Part shown: positions 47,553-58,846 of the stretch, one piece after another | How positions within the stretch are numbered: position 1 is the first letter of the stretch | How the letters are laid out: each line of letters opens with the position of its first letter | Assembly: GCA_001599595.1 (NCBI GenBank) | Contig: BCHH01000002.1 | Location: 596,390-660,389, forward strand | Reading direction: 5' to 3' | Source: Beverwykella pulmonaria | Taxonomy: Eukaryota; Ascomycota; Dothideomycetes; Pleosporales; Melanommataceae | DNA length: 64,000 nt | Made by a program: the position numbers and the translations under genes | The notes under the pieces: generated by a model | The model's database searches: none | The model's input: the letters and a program-made list of their open reading frames with translations, nothing else | What the model was told of the DNA's origin: nothing

Positions 47553-48979
47553 TCATGCGTGTGTTGGGGATACTGGGGCTACTTGAAATCCTTCCGCCTG
47601 CTTTCGACTAGCGTTCTTTGGATTAGTGTTCTTCAGGCCCAGTCTCTTCAGGTCTACATTCTTCAAATTAGCCTTCGTCGGGTCAGCCTTTGTTGCCTCA
47701 GTCTCCTTCATGCGGGTATTGCTTCCATTTTCAAGATCTGGGGTTGGAAGAATTGAAGTATTCACAACCTGGACGACATACGGGTCTATGGTCCTCTGCC
47801 TTAGGATCTTTGAAGGCTCTCGCAGCAATGAAAACCAAAATCTCACATTCCTGCAAAGAGCACAAGTACTCTTGATGGAACCATATATGAGATTCACATC
47901 CGTACGCCTCGTCAAGTCTTCGAATGTTTCCATTCTTCATCTCTTCTACTGGTTTCTCAGTGGTATTATTTTTTTACGTCACCTTTGTTGATTTACATTC
48001 GTTCGAGAGGCCCCAACAAGGTGTTCCGCGTTTAGGGCTGACCACAGTCTTCATATGCTCCCCGCAGCCGCTGTATGATCTCTTAAATACTGTCTTTTCC
48101 TAGTCCGCTAGAGAGCATTCGCCTTGACCTGTGCGGTAGTAAATGATTAGACGGTAAGTGTCGTTATCTTTTGCGATCTTATCAAAGAAACTGAGGTGGT
48201 GATATTGCTTTCGCTCCAGATATTCTCGTCTTTCGTAGGGTAGACGGATCGAACTTCGTGTGCTAGAAGATCATATATCTTTGTGCATCGAGCTGGATGC
48301 ATGGCATCGGCGTGATAGAAGGAAGCTTTTGCATGGTTACTATTACCATCTTCAACTTCGGATAGGCGGTCCCTGGTTTCTTCTGTATCTTTCGCGTTTA
48401 GGGTATTGCGTCCATGGTCTATTCTTAATATCTTCATATTAATGATATTTGGTGCAAAACTCGGATTCTTGGATTGATTAATCTGTATGCCTTGGTCACT
48501 ATGTCTCTCAATGGACTGACATTGTCATGTTGGAACCAGGGTAGGTGATCTTTTACATCTTTGACGTTTACCCTGATGCTGAGGGTGGTTTCTTCTTCGA
48601 TTTCTCTCATAGGATTGGGCGTCTCCATGTTCACCCAAATACTTGCTCAGTTAGTCTCCCCGTTAGCCTTTGCGTTTTCTTTGGCTACTTCAAAGTCAGG
48701 ATGGTTCGGGATTAGTGGTTTTTGCATTTTCAACGATAGTCTGAGCACCCACCAAAAATGGCATTGACCCGAACTCTTTGTTCTTTCCTGTCTTTATTTT
48801 TGTTGTTCCACTTTTACACAAAATTGAAGAATCTCTTTCAATATCTTTACAGAACAAGGAACGCGTGCGAGAATTTCTCTTACGTCTACAATGCGTATCA
48901 CTTGCTCTCCTGATCTATTTGGGGTATATCCGTGTCTGCTAGAAATTATTTCGCACCTTGGCCAAAAGTGAGGAACCAA
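47553..48979 (-). pseudogene. Possible decayed gene, family not recognised
   Basis: Several minus-strand frames read like protein in sequence: PRCEIISSRHGYTPNRSGEQ (near 48950-48890), EEETTLSIRVNVKDVKDHLP (near 48600), DLLAHEVRSVYPTKDENIW (near 48260) and SHIWFHQEYLCSLQECEILV (near 47880). Stops and frame changes separate them. The last part carries a 15-bp tandem repeat. I do not recognise the family. The stretch could be a decayed gene or chance open frames in repeat-derived DNA. Confidence 0.3.
47611..47700 (-). repeat. Six tandem 15-bp units (pentapeptide repeat)
   Basis: Six diverged 15-bp units with a common (T)TCTTC(A/T) core. On the minus strand they encode pentapeptides of the form xLKNx (for example NLKNV, DLKRL, GLKNT, NPKNA). 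Confidence 0.65.
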
Positions 48980-49261
48980 GCTCTACAGTTACTTGATCAG
49001 CGCCGAAAACTCAGGCGAACTATCACAACGAAATAGAGGCGAAAGAGGTTGCAGCCGAAGTGGTGCCTAGAATCCCTCAATGCGGTATGGCGATTTGGAC
49101 GTAAACAATCAGATTTCAGCGTAGCAATTGAAGGCGTATATGAGATACCCCGTTTGACGATATGAAGTACTAATTCACATTTGTATGTTGAACCTCTAAA
49201 GCTGCCGACATGTTTCGAATGCTGTCAGTTATCACTGCGAAGCTGTAGTGTTCTATTTACA
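48980..49261. other. Intergenic, nothing recognised
   Basis: About 280 bp up to the start of repeat D copy 2. No coding or repeat signature was seen. Confidence 0.4.
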
Positions 49262-49733
49262 GTTAGGCTGCCAAGCACCTCATCTACAAGAATTCTCGCG
49301 ACGAGATATCTCAGCCTCATCACATCCACCTCATGTGAGCTCATCTCATCAAGCCTCTCACGCGACGCTTGATCGACGATTTGAATCACCCACCCGCCGT
49401 CCCTTTCAGCATTGTTTTTGTTTTGTTTTTTGGTTTTGGTTTTTTAGATAGCATCTCCCAGCTTCGTCTCGGCCTCCGTTCAGGCGGATCAACACCTCAC
49501 TGATCGATAGAGAAGCTCTACTATCTCTACTCTGATAGGCCTGTCTTGCCAAGCTCGCGGCAAGCTTCAAGGCAAGCGCAACGCTCATGGGGCCTATCAC
49601 GAGCCTGAGGCCCTGAGTACGAGCCTGAGCCTATCGGTCAATCACGTGAGGCGAGACGAGCTCTGGCCCCCAATACAAGCGTTCTACAACCAAACTACCT
49701 ACGTCCTGCAGGCCGAAGTGATAAATAGATCGC
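49262..49733. repeat. Interspersed repeat D, copy 2
   Basis: Longer copy of the repeat at 40300-40630. The two share GTTAGGCTGCCAAGCACC, a CATCTCATGTGAGC-like region, CACCCACCCGCCGTCCC and the end GCAGGCCG(A/G)AGTGAT. Copy 1 lacks a stretch present here between GACCTATC and CCTGCAGG. Confidence 0.7.
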
Positions 49734-49825
49734 CTTAATATTTCAAAGTTGTTCCTGACCGGCGAAAGAAGGCAGGCATATCCGCCCAGAACTAACTCTC
49801 TCATCTCTAGAGTACTGCTAGACTT

Positions 49826-50480
49826 ATCTCATGCAACGGCATTCTCTCTCCCAGAAATATCATTTATATCACTAGCATCGTTTATTCAGCAAACAAACAA
49901 TAGGGTATAAGACAAATTTTGGTGTCGCATTCCCTAAGCAGCCCTTTTTTCTGGTTGATTGCAACTATATTATTTGACATGGTCTGATTTTTGGGAACAA
50001 TTTTGCCAATCCACCAATTCAAAATTTATGACGTCTTCTGCCTTCATATTCTTCAGAACTAAGCTGCACCACCAAAATTGAAGTGCCGATACAATCTATC
50101 ACCAAACGGTCATCTTTCAGGGCATTTTCATCATTCTAAAGCTCAATATCGTGCCTACTTGCCTTCAAGGCGTCTTATTCCCAGAGGTGTTGCTTTGTTG
50201 TGGTGATTGGGGCCTGTATGGGCTTCTGGTTTAATTCTGGAGAATTACGCGACACAAGAGCGTGCATTGGGGATGTGGAGCGGTATTTCGCACGACGGTT
50301 TCTAAAGTAGATGCTTGGAAGAAGGCGATAGGAAGCAACATGGTCAAACGAAGCGGCCTCTTGAAAGCGGAGGTGCACCCCACAGCACCGCCATAGCTAT
50401 CTCAGATGTGGGACATGCAGGGTTAATTGCTGCCTAGCTACGTCATTGGACATAAAGCCATGACTCATATACTTACAGGG
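49826..50480 (+). repeat. Long direct repeat, copy 1 (piggyBac-like debris)
   Basis: About 655 bp from CTGCTAGACTTATCTCATGC to ACAGGGAA. It matches 55245-56444 closely once two insertions in that copy are removed. In the second copy this sequence continues the frame of a piggyBac-like transposase relic, so both copies are probably transposon fragments. Confidence 0.7.
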
Positions 50481-50613
50481 AATTGGCGTTGTCAAGGATC
50501 CAACCGTACAAGCTGCTTCTTTGGCCATTCGATCGCAACTTTCAGGTACTCTCATGCCTCCGGTTAGTCTAGCCTAGGTCGAATCCCAGGCCTTCCTCTC
50601 CGTTGCTATCATT

Positions 50614-53600
50614 TCATTTTGTTCTACTTCGGCCCTTACCCTTACTTCCACCCGAGCCTTGACCATTACCTCGACCTTTGCCTTGACTGTTACCTCGACC
50701 TTTGCCTTGACTATTGCCTCGACCTTTGCCTTGACCATTACCTCGACCTTTGCCTTGACCATTACCTCGACCTTTACCTTGACCTGAAACTGGGACCGAA
50801 GCTGGACCCGAAGCCTCTTCGTTTATATCGTTCTTCTTTTGTTTGTGTAGACGCGAAGCTAGACTCAAGGCCGCTTCGTTTCCTTCGTTCCTCTTTTGTT
50901 TACCTAGACTAGAAGCTGGAACTGAACTCAGTCTTGAATATCTTAAATTCCAGTCTAATTCAGCAAATATCTCGTTTCTCTGGCATAGTTTGTTGTGCAT
51001 ATTATCTTCCAGCTTGATAGACTTGAAGAATCTTTGGCGGCTCAGCCCACAACTCATACAGTCCAAACAACCAAATATTTCTTCATTGTTCCCGCATGAA
51101 TAGATAGACCATACAGGCATCGTTCCATTATTGCGTTCTACTTTGACAAGGGCTTTATTAGTTGTGCCTAGATCAAAGACCAAAAACAGCACAGGACCTT
51201 TCAACGCCCCTAGGCCTATGGCCTTCTCATCAGCCTCTTGATAGTCAGGATTGGCCTTCTTATTGTCAGGATTGGCCTCTTCACTGTCAGGATTGGCCTC
51301 TTTACTGTCAGAATCTAACTCTTCATTGTAATTAATCTTTCTCTGTACTCGCCGGCGCTTAGAGCGGGACTCAGGGTTGGGTGTAACCTCTTTGAAGACT
51401 CCCCTGAGGATATCCTGCGGCGTCATGGCACTAAGCTTGTTCTTGACCTGTATCAAGATAACTCCGCATTGTGACTCTTCAAATAGCGTAGCTAAATCAC
51501 CAAAGTAGATGGGAATTATAATGTTGTATAACAGCTAGTTAAAAGCTAGTTGCATTGCAGCGCTATGTCGTAAAAGGTCGTGCAATAGTGAGGGAAGAAC
51601 GCTTGGCCTAAGGGATGCGCTAGTAGGTACGATGTGGTTGAAATTCATCCTAGCATTAAGTAATTCAGCCAGAATATCCTAAAATTGTTTGTAATAGTCC
51701 TCAGCGTATAAGCTCTTCAAGAATTGATTAACCGTGAACGTTGGTGTTGGACGTAAAGGATCTCTTTGACCTTTATGTAAACGATCCCTCTGATCTTTAA
51801 GTAAACGATCTCTCTCATCTTTATGTATATAGTCGCGAGCCAGGATCAACAGAAAACGCGCGTAGAGTTCCCCTTTAAGGCCCTTCTCCACTAATACCTT
51901 CTCAAGAAGTTCCTCCGTGAGCGTCCGGATACTGACATCCTAGTTGTCTTTTTCACATAGGAACTCCATTGCAGCTTTGGCTACAACAGGCTCTGACAGT
52001 GTTATCGTGCGCATAACGCCTGTCTCATAATCCATGGAAGTAACAACCCTTATAAAGGAATTGACAGCAGTCCTTACAAGTGGGAGAGATGCTAGGGTTT
52101 GCAGGCAAGGATCCAAAGAGAGACAAAAGGATAGTGCCGCAAACACGTGATCAACGTTCTTAGGATCATATAGTGCTCTACTGGGCTAGCTACTAGTGTT
52201 TTTCCACGCGCCGCTAACAAGCTTTGTTTTTGCCAATTTTTCCATCTTAGTTAAATCATATTTATGCCATAATGGTCTACCAAACTTCACCATGTGCTCT
52301 AGTTCCGCAAACTCATCCAAACACATTGCAAGTTCAACTTTCTAGCTATCTGCATCCCACATCCTTCTCTAGTCTTTAAGGTCAAGTTAAAAGGCCAGAA
52401 AGGGAGGAAAGAGTTTTAGAATATTCACGCCATTAGCGCCTTTGCAGAGAGACAAATCAGATGCGTAATTGCCTATTTAATCATTATTATCCATTGGCAA
52501 GAGCATTTGTAATTGAGATTCTGTAGATAGGAAGTAGAACCATATAGGTAAGTCTTTAAGACAGCTAATGACTTGATAGATGGCATGGTACAGTCCAGCG
52601 TCCAACTTGTTAGAGCTATGTAGTTTCAAAAGGCCAGAAGCTTTATCAAATACAACCACCAAAAGTGGGTTGTTTTGGTTGTTTTTGTCGCGCAAACATT
52701 TTCCAATGTTGGCTATAAGCTTCTCAGCTTCACCTTTAAGATTAGTTAAAACCTTGTTAGTTTCAAGTGCCTCACAAACTTTAGAGTCTCTGTCATTATA
52801 GAACGCTTGCCGCCAGTCTTCGCGCTTAATTAAACTGTTGGAATATTCCGCTGCTTAAAAGGCTATCCCTTCGCAGAAGAGAGTGCGATCGTCTAACCAG
52901 CAATCCCACTCATCCTTTCCTTTTAAATTGTAATTGTATAGAGCCATAATCTTGTGTCTTGTTTTTGCTAGGGCTTCCAAGGTTATGTCAGTGCTTTAAT
53001 GCTCAACCCACTTATTAACTAGCACAGAAGTTTAAATTAGCATGTGACCTAAGGATAAATAATTAATACAACTTACACACTTCAAAAGAGGCATAAAGGA
53101 ACGCGACTGCGCGAGTGTGGTTCCAAATTGTAGCCGCTAGGTTCTCGTAATATTCATCGGGTTTTCTCTCAAGGGTCCGTAAGGTTACATCCTTGGAGAA
53201 TATCTTGACTTCAGCAGGCATCTCCTTGCACAAGAATGAGCGCACCTCCTCATCAACAGGAGGATAGCATTTAAAGTTTTCTTTGCCAAGGGTGAAATTA
53301 ATTATAGGACATGTTTCGCCAAACTTATCTGCTAATCTTGATTTACCCATGCCAGTACTCTGGACGAGTAGCAGTGTCTTTGCATAAATCTTCAATCCGT
53401 TAGCTATTCCCTCTTCATTGCGCCGCATCACGTCTTGTAAAGCGTCAAGGGATTCTAAAAGGTAGTCTCCATTCCATTTACTATACAATGTGTTAAGGAC
53501 AGCCTGGTCAGCGGCATTGTTATTTGCTTTAGAGGATGCAGGCGATGTGGGAGTTATAAGAGTTGTGGAAGTTGAAGTCTGAGTAGCCATAAGGGAGTTG

Positions 53601-54029
53601 AAGTCCATAAGGAGACCGGCGACAGCAGTCCAGATACCAATATTGGAAGACTTAGATTCCGCTAGGGAATCAAAGTGAGATTTCAGTGTTGTCAAGAATT
53701 TGTCCGTTGAGGATTCGCCCGCAGATTTGATCTGGTCAGAGCATGTCTTTGCAAGGTGGTGAAGCCTATCGGTTAAGGTCTCAGACAAGTCCGTAAGCTT
53801 GATATTTTGCGCTGGTCGCAAGCTAGCGAAGTAATAGAGGAGGGCAGAGAAAGACAACAAGATATCTACTTAATTAGAGGACGGCAGGACATACTTGCTT
53901 GAACTTCATACCTTGGACGTTTGCTTTGGGGGAGACGATCTCCGCCAACATACCATCTAATACCAGAATCGTGACAGGATGTTCATCAATAATTCTTTTA
54001 TCGTCTTCCGTGAATTGAACTGGTGCCAT
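50614..54029 (-). pseudogene. Large fungal P-loop NTPase gene interrupted only by TAA/TAG codons
   Basis: Three exons (54029-53912, 53868-53077, 53018-50614) joined across introns of 43 and 58 bp give one 1,105-codon frame. The frame holds ten internal stops, four TAA and six TAG (lowest bases 52996, 52855, 52477, 52387, 52369, 52342, 52186, 51940, 51679 and 51535). There is no TGA and no frameshift. The terminal stop is TGA at 50614. The N-terminal part carries a Walker-A-like QSTGMGKSR with CPIINFTLGKE...CYPPVDEEV. Near 51.5 kb GVILIQVKN could be the last strand of a PD-(D/E)xK nuclease-like fold. An acidic repeat region and a GQGKGRGN tail follow. Similar P-loop proteins are a large fungal family of unknown function. 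Clean point changes at likely Gln codons (CAA/CAG to TAA/TAG) suggest repeat-induced point mutation. Confidence 0.65.
50662..50785 (-). repeat. About five tandem 24-bp units encoding GQGKGRGN
   Basis: The unit CCTCGACCTTTGCCTTGACC recurs every 24 bp (plus four variable bases). On the minus strand it encodes a basic, glycine-rich octapeptide near the C-terminus of the P-loop NTPase gene, reminiscent of RGG-type nucleic-acid-binding tails. Confidence 0.8.
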
Positions 54030-54559
54030 GGTGAGTGAGGGTCGAAGCAAAAAGTTGACTGTTTCTGATTAAGTCGAATCCCACTCGCCCACCAGCGCCA
54101 GGGGGCGAAAATCAAGGCCGATGACAGCAGGTTGGGTTGTTGGAGGCGTAATGATGGAGTGAAGGAGGTGATGGAAGGCGGATGTCGTGGTGGAAAAGAT
54201 CATCTGAGCCACGTCGCGTGTTATGGCCCTAGCGTCATCGCGTTTTCATCACGTGCTAGCACCTTGCTTTTATATGGCTCTTGGCATTAATCATGTGCGT
54301 GCTTAATAAGCGAGCCAATGAGAGACTAACTAGCCATCTGATTGGCTCTAGCAGGTGGCCCATGTACGGGCGATGCTAACAGACTAACTGACAATGCTCA
54401 AGAACAACAAATCTGTTATCGTGATGTCCCCTATTTTCATTTTCTAGGCAAAACATGCCCTTTACAAAATCTCCAGCACATGCAAACATTCCAAAAGCTG
54501 CAGCGCTATTAAGTAACGATACCGACTTTGTAAAATACACAAAGTATACGAAAAAAAGC

Positions 54560-55298
54560 TGGTGTTTTTCCCAATCTGCCGCGTACACCGCCACCTGCCT
54601 AGCAACCGCTCAAAATCAACAATCTACGCACTTTTAGAGAGCCTCACTTACCTGCTGGTGTCGACGTTGATTCTCCTATTGCCTTATTTGACCTGTTTTT
54701 TGACGCCAGCGTCCTTGATTAAATCGCATACTATACAAATCAGCATGCTGAGAAGCTCTGAGCTGCCGAGCTGCCTGGCTGCCGCGAGTGGAAACCGACG
54801 TCGCCGGCAGAGCTCTACATATACTTCGCAATTGTCATCTATATGGGCCTACACTGAGAGCCCTCGCTGGCGGAGTACTGGGTAAAGCTTCATGGATCTG
54901 CGCCTACGCACAAAGTCAGTGAATACATGGCGCAGACGCGCTAGGAGCAGCTGGACTGATACCTGTTCTGTACAAAGGTTAATCAGAGCTTTAAGTTGCT
55001 ATTTGGCCAAGTGTGGGATCTCTCAGAGGCTATCCGCGAGCACGTCTTTAAGTATTGGGACCCCCGGCAAGCACCTCTGCGCCAATAAGGCAATAGCGAG
55101 ATTTACAGGCCGCGCGACTGAGGTAGTAATAATCAAGACGAAACCTACGCCTGAGGGCTTTAAAATCTAGTGTCTCACAAACAACAGAGTAATACTAAAC
55201 TAGTTATTTCATGCCAGAGGTGCTGGCTAAGGCCCTAGAGTCCTGCTAGACTTATCTCATGCAACGGGATTCTCACTCCCAGAAATATCATTTATATC
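54560..55298 (+). pseudogene. Decayed piggyBac-like (DDE_Tnp_1_7) transposase
   Basis: Plus-strand fragments in order read AELYIYFAIVIYMGLH, VSEYMAQTR and then YLFCTKVNQSFKLLFGQVWD. REHVFKYWDPRQAPL and RFTGRATEVV...KPTPEGFK follow, the hallmark core of piggyBac-type transposases. The next stretch (PEVLAKALES and onward) runs into the second long direct repeat. Stops at sites expected to be Trp or Arg, plus frame changes, show it is dead. It is transcribed toward the direct repeat and away from the P-loop NTPase gene. Confidence 0.65.
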
Positions 55299-56444
55299 TG
55301 TCGGTATACCCGCCCGTGAAATGGGAAGGTCCTATAGACGCTGTTAATCGACTGCCCGTGGGTTTCGCGGAACGCTAGTCCACGGCGGTGCAAGAGCGCA
55401 GGGTACGGTAGAAAGAGTATTGAATTGCTTGTGACCACGAATCTTCTACGTAGCAAGGGCTAGCAGCGACGTCGAAGTCCTCTGCTAGCTTGCCAATTGT
55501 AGGTTTTGATTCTCGGGTGTGTCCTCCTTCTAAATTGCCGGGGCCGTATATTTATGCCTGTGCGGATCTCGCTTAATCCACACAGTCCCCCTTCTGAGTC
55601 ATTGTTATCTATAGAGCAATCCACCGTAATACCAACAATATCACTAGCATCATTTATTCAACAAACAAACAATAGGGTATAAGACAAATTTTGGCGTCGC
55701 ATTCCTTAAGCAGCCCCTTTTTTCTGGTTGATTGCAATTATGTTATTCGACATGGTCTGATTTTCAGGAACAATTTTGTCATTCCACAATTCAAAATTTG
55801 TGACGTCTTCCGCCTTCATACTCTTGATGACTTTAATATTGATCTACAATCTAATCAAAGAAGTAGACTTCCTGTTGCGGATAATAGAAGATCTAAAGGC
55901 TGAGTTAATAGCAGGGAATTGTGTTAAATAAAGGCTTTATGGCAATGTGGCGCATAGTTGGCTGTGAATGACAGCGTATAAGGAGGAAGCAAGAGCGTTC
56001 CTTGTGTCGCGTAATTCTTTAGAATTAACCTGCACCACCAAAATTAAAGTGCCGATACAATTTATCACCAAACGGTCATCTTTCAGGGCATTTTCATCAT
56101 TCTAAAGCTCAATATCGTGCCTGCTTGCCTTCAAGGCGTCTTCAGTCCCAGAGATGTTGCTTTGTTGTGGTGATAGGGCCTGTATGGGCTTGTTTAATTC
56201 TGGAGAATTACGCGACACAAGAGCGTGCGTCGGGGATGTGGAGCGGTATTTCGCACGACGGTTTCTAAAGTAAATGCTTGGAAGAAGGCGATAGGAAGCA
56301 ACATGTTCAAACGAAGCAGCCTCTTGAAAGCGGAGGTGCACCCCACAGTACCGCCAAAGCTATCTCAAATGTGGGATATGCGGGGTTGACTACTGCCTAG
56401 CTACGTCATTGAACATAAAGCCAGGACTCATATACTTACAGGGA
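55245..56444 (+). repeat. Long direct repeat, copy 2, with insertions
   Basis: Matches 49826-50480 in the same orientation. It is split by a 339-bp solo LTR (55299-55637) with an ATATC duplication. It also has a further ~190-bp stretch near 55830-56025 that is absent from copy 1. It ends ACAGGGAA, 40 bp before the F-box-like gene. Confidence 0.75.
55299..55637. repeat. Solo LTR, family E
   Basis: 339 bp from TGTCGGTAT to ATACCAACA, flanked by an exact ATATC duplication (55294-55298 and 55638-55642). The empty site is seen intact in copy 1 of the direct repeat, which confirms the boundaries. Confidence 0.88.
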
Positions 56445-56483
56445 AGCCTTCCATGATCCAGGATCTACCACGGCGTACTAGTT

Positions 56484-57997
56484 ATGTTTCCATTACTGTC
56501 TCTTGCGACCGAAATCGTCATCGCCGTTGTTGAATTGGTAGATAATCGGTCTGACCTCGTCTCGCTCGCTCAAACATGCACAACGCTCCAGCGACTCGCA
56601 GAAGCAGAAATTTTCAAGAAGAAAATCTACGTCCGTATTAGCAAAGATGCCCGTAATCTAGCCTACATCCTTAACCACCGACCAGAGCGCTTCAAACACG
56701 TTCAAGATCTTGAGGTAACGCCCCCAGCGCACGGATGGGACGGGATCCAGATCATGCCGAGTCTTGTGCGAAAGATGGTCAGTTTACGCGAGCTCCGGGT
56801 CGAGAGTCCTTTGATCAACACAGGCCGATATGCGCGCTGGTGGGTCGAGGATTGCGAAGCCGAGTACATGGCCATGCTCCGGGAAGCGAGTGGAGTTGTG
56901 GTGGAGAGCACACCGCTGAGGAATCTCAGGTCACGTGCGTTCAAAGCCCAAGGTCAAACATTCCAGTGCTGAAATTTACAGTCACGTTGCATTCTCATGG
57001 TGTTAACGATCGCTTTTGCGAGATTCAGACGCTTATCCCCATCTTTCTCTCGCCAACTCTGACCTACGTGCATATCTCTCGCACTCGAGTCTCGGGAATC
57101 ATCGATTTGCCCTCACCTCCCCCCAGATCGCCCCTCCAAACGCTCATTCTAGATACTTGCGTCATTGATCCTAGGACTCTCCAGGCTCTTCTCGGTCTTC
57201 CCAGGGCACTCGCCTCTCTTTCCCTCCAGGAAGCCACAGATCAATACTATTACCACAACCCCACTACAGTGAACACCGGCCAGACATTGAGCGCATTCAA
57301 CCTGCAGAAGCACTCACTGAAGTTCTTGCAACATAATTGCCATTCCTGCAGTGGACCTGGCCGTGCTGATGACACACCAGCCGATGTTTCTGGCTTTTCT
57401 GGCTTTACCGCCCTCACAACACTCGAACTAAGCTGTCACTCCGTTTTCGCCACGATGCTTCAGGATCCTTGCCTGGCTCCACCGGCGCTCAAGACTTATA
57501 GCTTAACAGATATTAAATTCGATCATGACGGTGAATGGGAACGCCTAATCGCCTCACCCCAGTACCCCGGGTTGCATGTCGACCTGGTTCGTCAACCTGG
57601 ATCCCTAAGAGATAGTATACGACCGGTGCATTTTATCAATTTGCAGCGTGCTCAGAAATTAGTCAAGATTGCGCGAATGCTGAAAGAAAAGGAAATTACC
57701 ATGACACTAGTGGCAGTTCAGTCGAATCCCAACTACAGGGCGCCTTACTTGTATGGTGAGAAAGCTCCCATACGACATGTGCACTTTGAAAGTACTGCGT
57801 TCTGGGCGGAGGAAGAGAAGTACTCCAAGGAACAGGCAAAGGAGATAGCGGGTGGGCCTGGGACGAAAGAAAAAGTTGTATTGGCGGATGACAGTGGGGC
57901 TACGATTGTTGCAAAGGTCATTGCTGGGTATCAACCGCGCATTCTGAGAGATATAGGCGATACCGAGTGGGCGTATGGTTACGGTGTAGGTAACTAG
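56484..57997 (+). CDS. F-box/LRR-like protein
   Basis: Predicted 488-aa protein. Exon 1 (56484-56934) and exon 2 (56982-57997) are joined across a 47-bp intron with a GTGCGT donor and the TACAG acceptor; the nearer AG would give a 32-bp intron and a worse join. The first ~50 residues (LATEIVIAVVELVDNRSDLVSLAQTCTTLQRLAE) fit a fungal F-box, which would bind Skp1 in an SCF ubiquitin ligase. Leucine-rich segments follow (LRSLTLHSH, LQTLILDTC, ALASLSLQEA, LTTLELSCHS), suggesting degenerate LRRs. The C-terminus is charged. Such proteins form a large variable family in filamentous fungi with unknown targets. It begins 40 bp after repeat DNA, so its promoter may be repeat-derived. Confidence 0.75.
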
Positions 57998-58846
57998 AAA
58001 TCCGTTGGGAAGTGTTTCCGAAATGGTCGTTATACTCAAACTGCACAGTAGAACCGGATAGGAGAATATCTGGGGCAATGTTGGTCTGACACTTGGGTTG
58101 GTACTCTTATTCTGACAGTTACTAAAGATTTCAGACACTCGTTGACAAGACCCTTTGCGCTCTGACATTATTGCTCGTAGTTCTGTGGCTAGTGACTGCG
58201 CTCATCCACATTCAGGCGGCCTGGCGAAGTGAACCAATTTGGCCCGGGAAAGACGAAGACAAAACGATGCAGGTCGTAAAGTGAGGAAGGGGAGCTTGAA
58301 ATATTCGAAGCCATAGAGTGAAGAGGGAGTAGCGAAAAGTGTGTACCGAACTTATCTGGATTTATATGAGATCGAGGGTGGCAAGTTGCCAATACTGTTC
58401 TTATGCCCACCCATTCTACGTCTAGGTATCAAGGCTGCGCAGTCTAGTCCAGAATCTGCGCACCTGGTACTAGATCTGCGCCTTTTACTCAACACATCCA
58501 AAACCGGGACTCTGAAAATGTCAAATAAGTATTCTGATGAGGTACTTGAATAAGGCGCATTCATAAAATGTTCGAGGTAGTGTGGGGCATTACGCAAAAA
58601 GCGGGTGAAACTACTACGTCCGGCGACAGGTGCTAATGCGAGGAAGGTTTCCCCACAGAATCTCAATATAGAGAGAATAATTACGGATTCATTTCCGCCT
58701 TTCGGGGCGATATATATACTCATTCAATTACTTATTTGCCGTGCCGCTGTGTATCTGTAACCTCTATACCCTTTTACATGCATTCCATACACACACCGCT
58801 CAGCTCGCCTTGCTCTTCCGAATCTACCTCCTCCATCGCCACCGCA
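57998..58846. other. Intergenic, no recognised gene
   Basis: About 850 bp between the F-box-like gene and the Dabb-GFA gene. A TATATATA at about 58711 may be the TATA region of the latter. No other signature was seen. Confidence 0.45.

Noticed and set aside
56735..57997. F-box-like gene taken as one uninterrupted frame from 56735
   Set aside because: The frame before 56935 is out of register with the clear F-box start at 56484; an ordinary 47-bp intron joins the two better.
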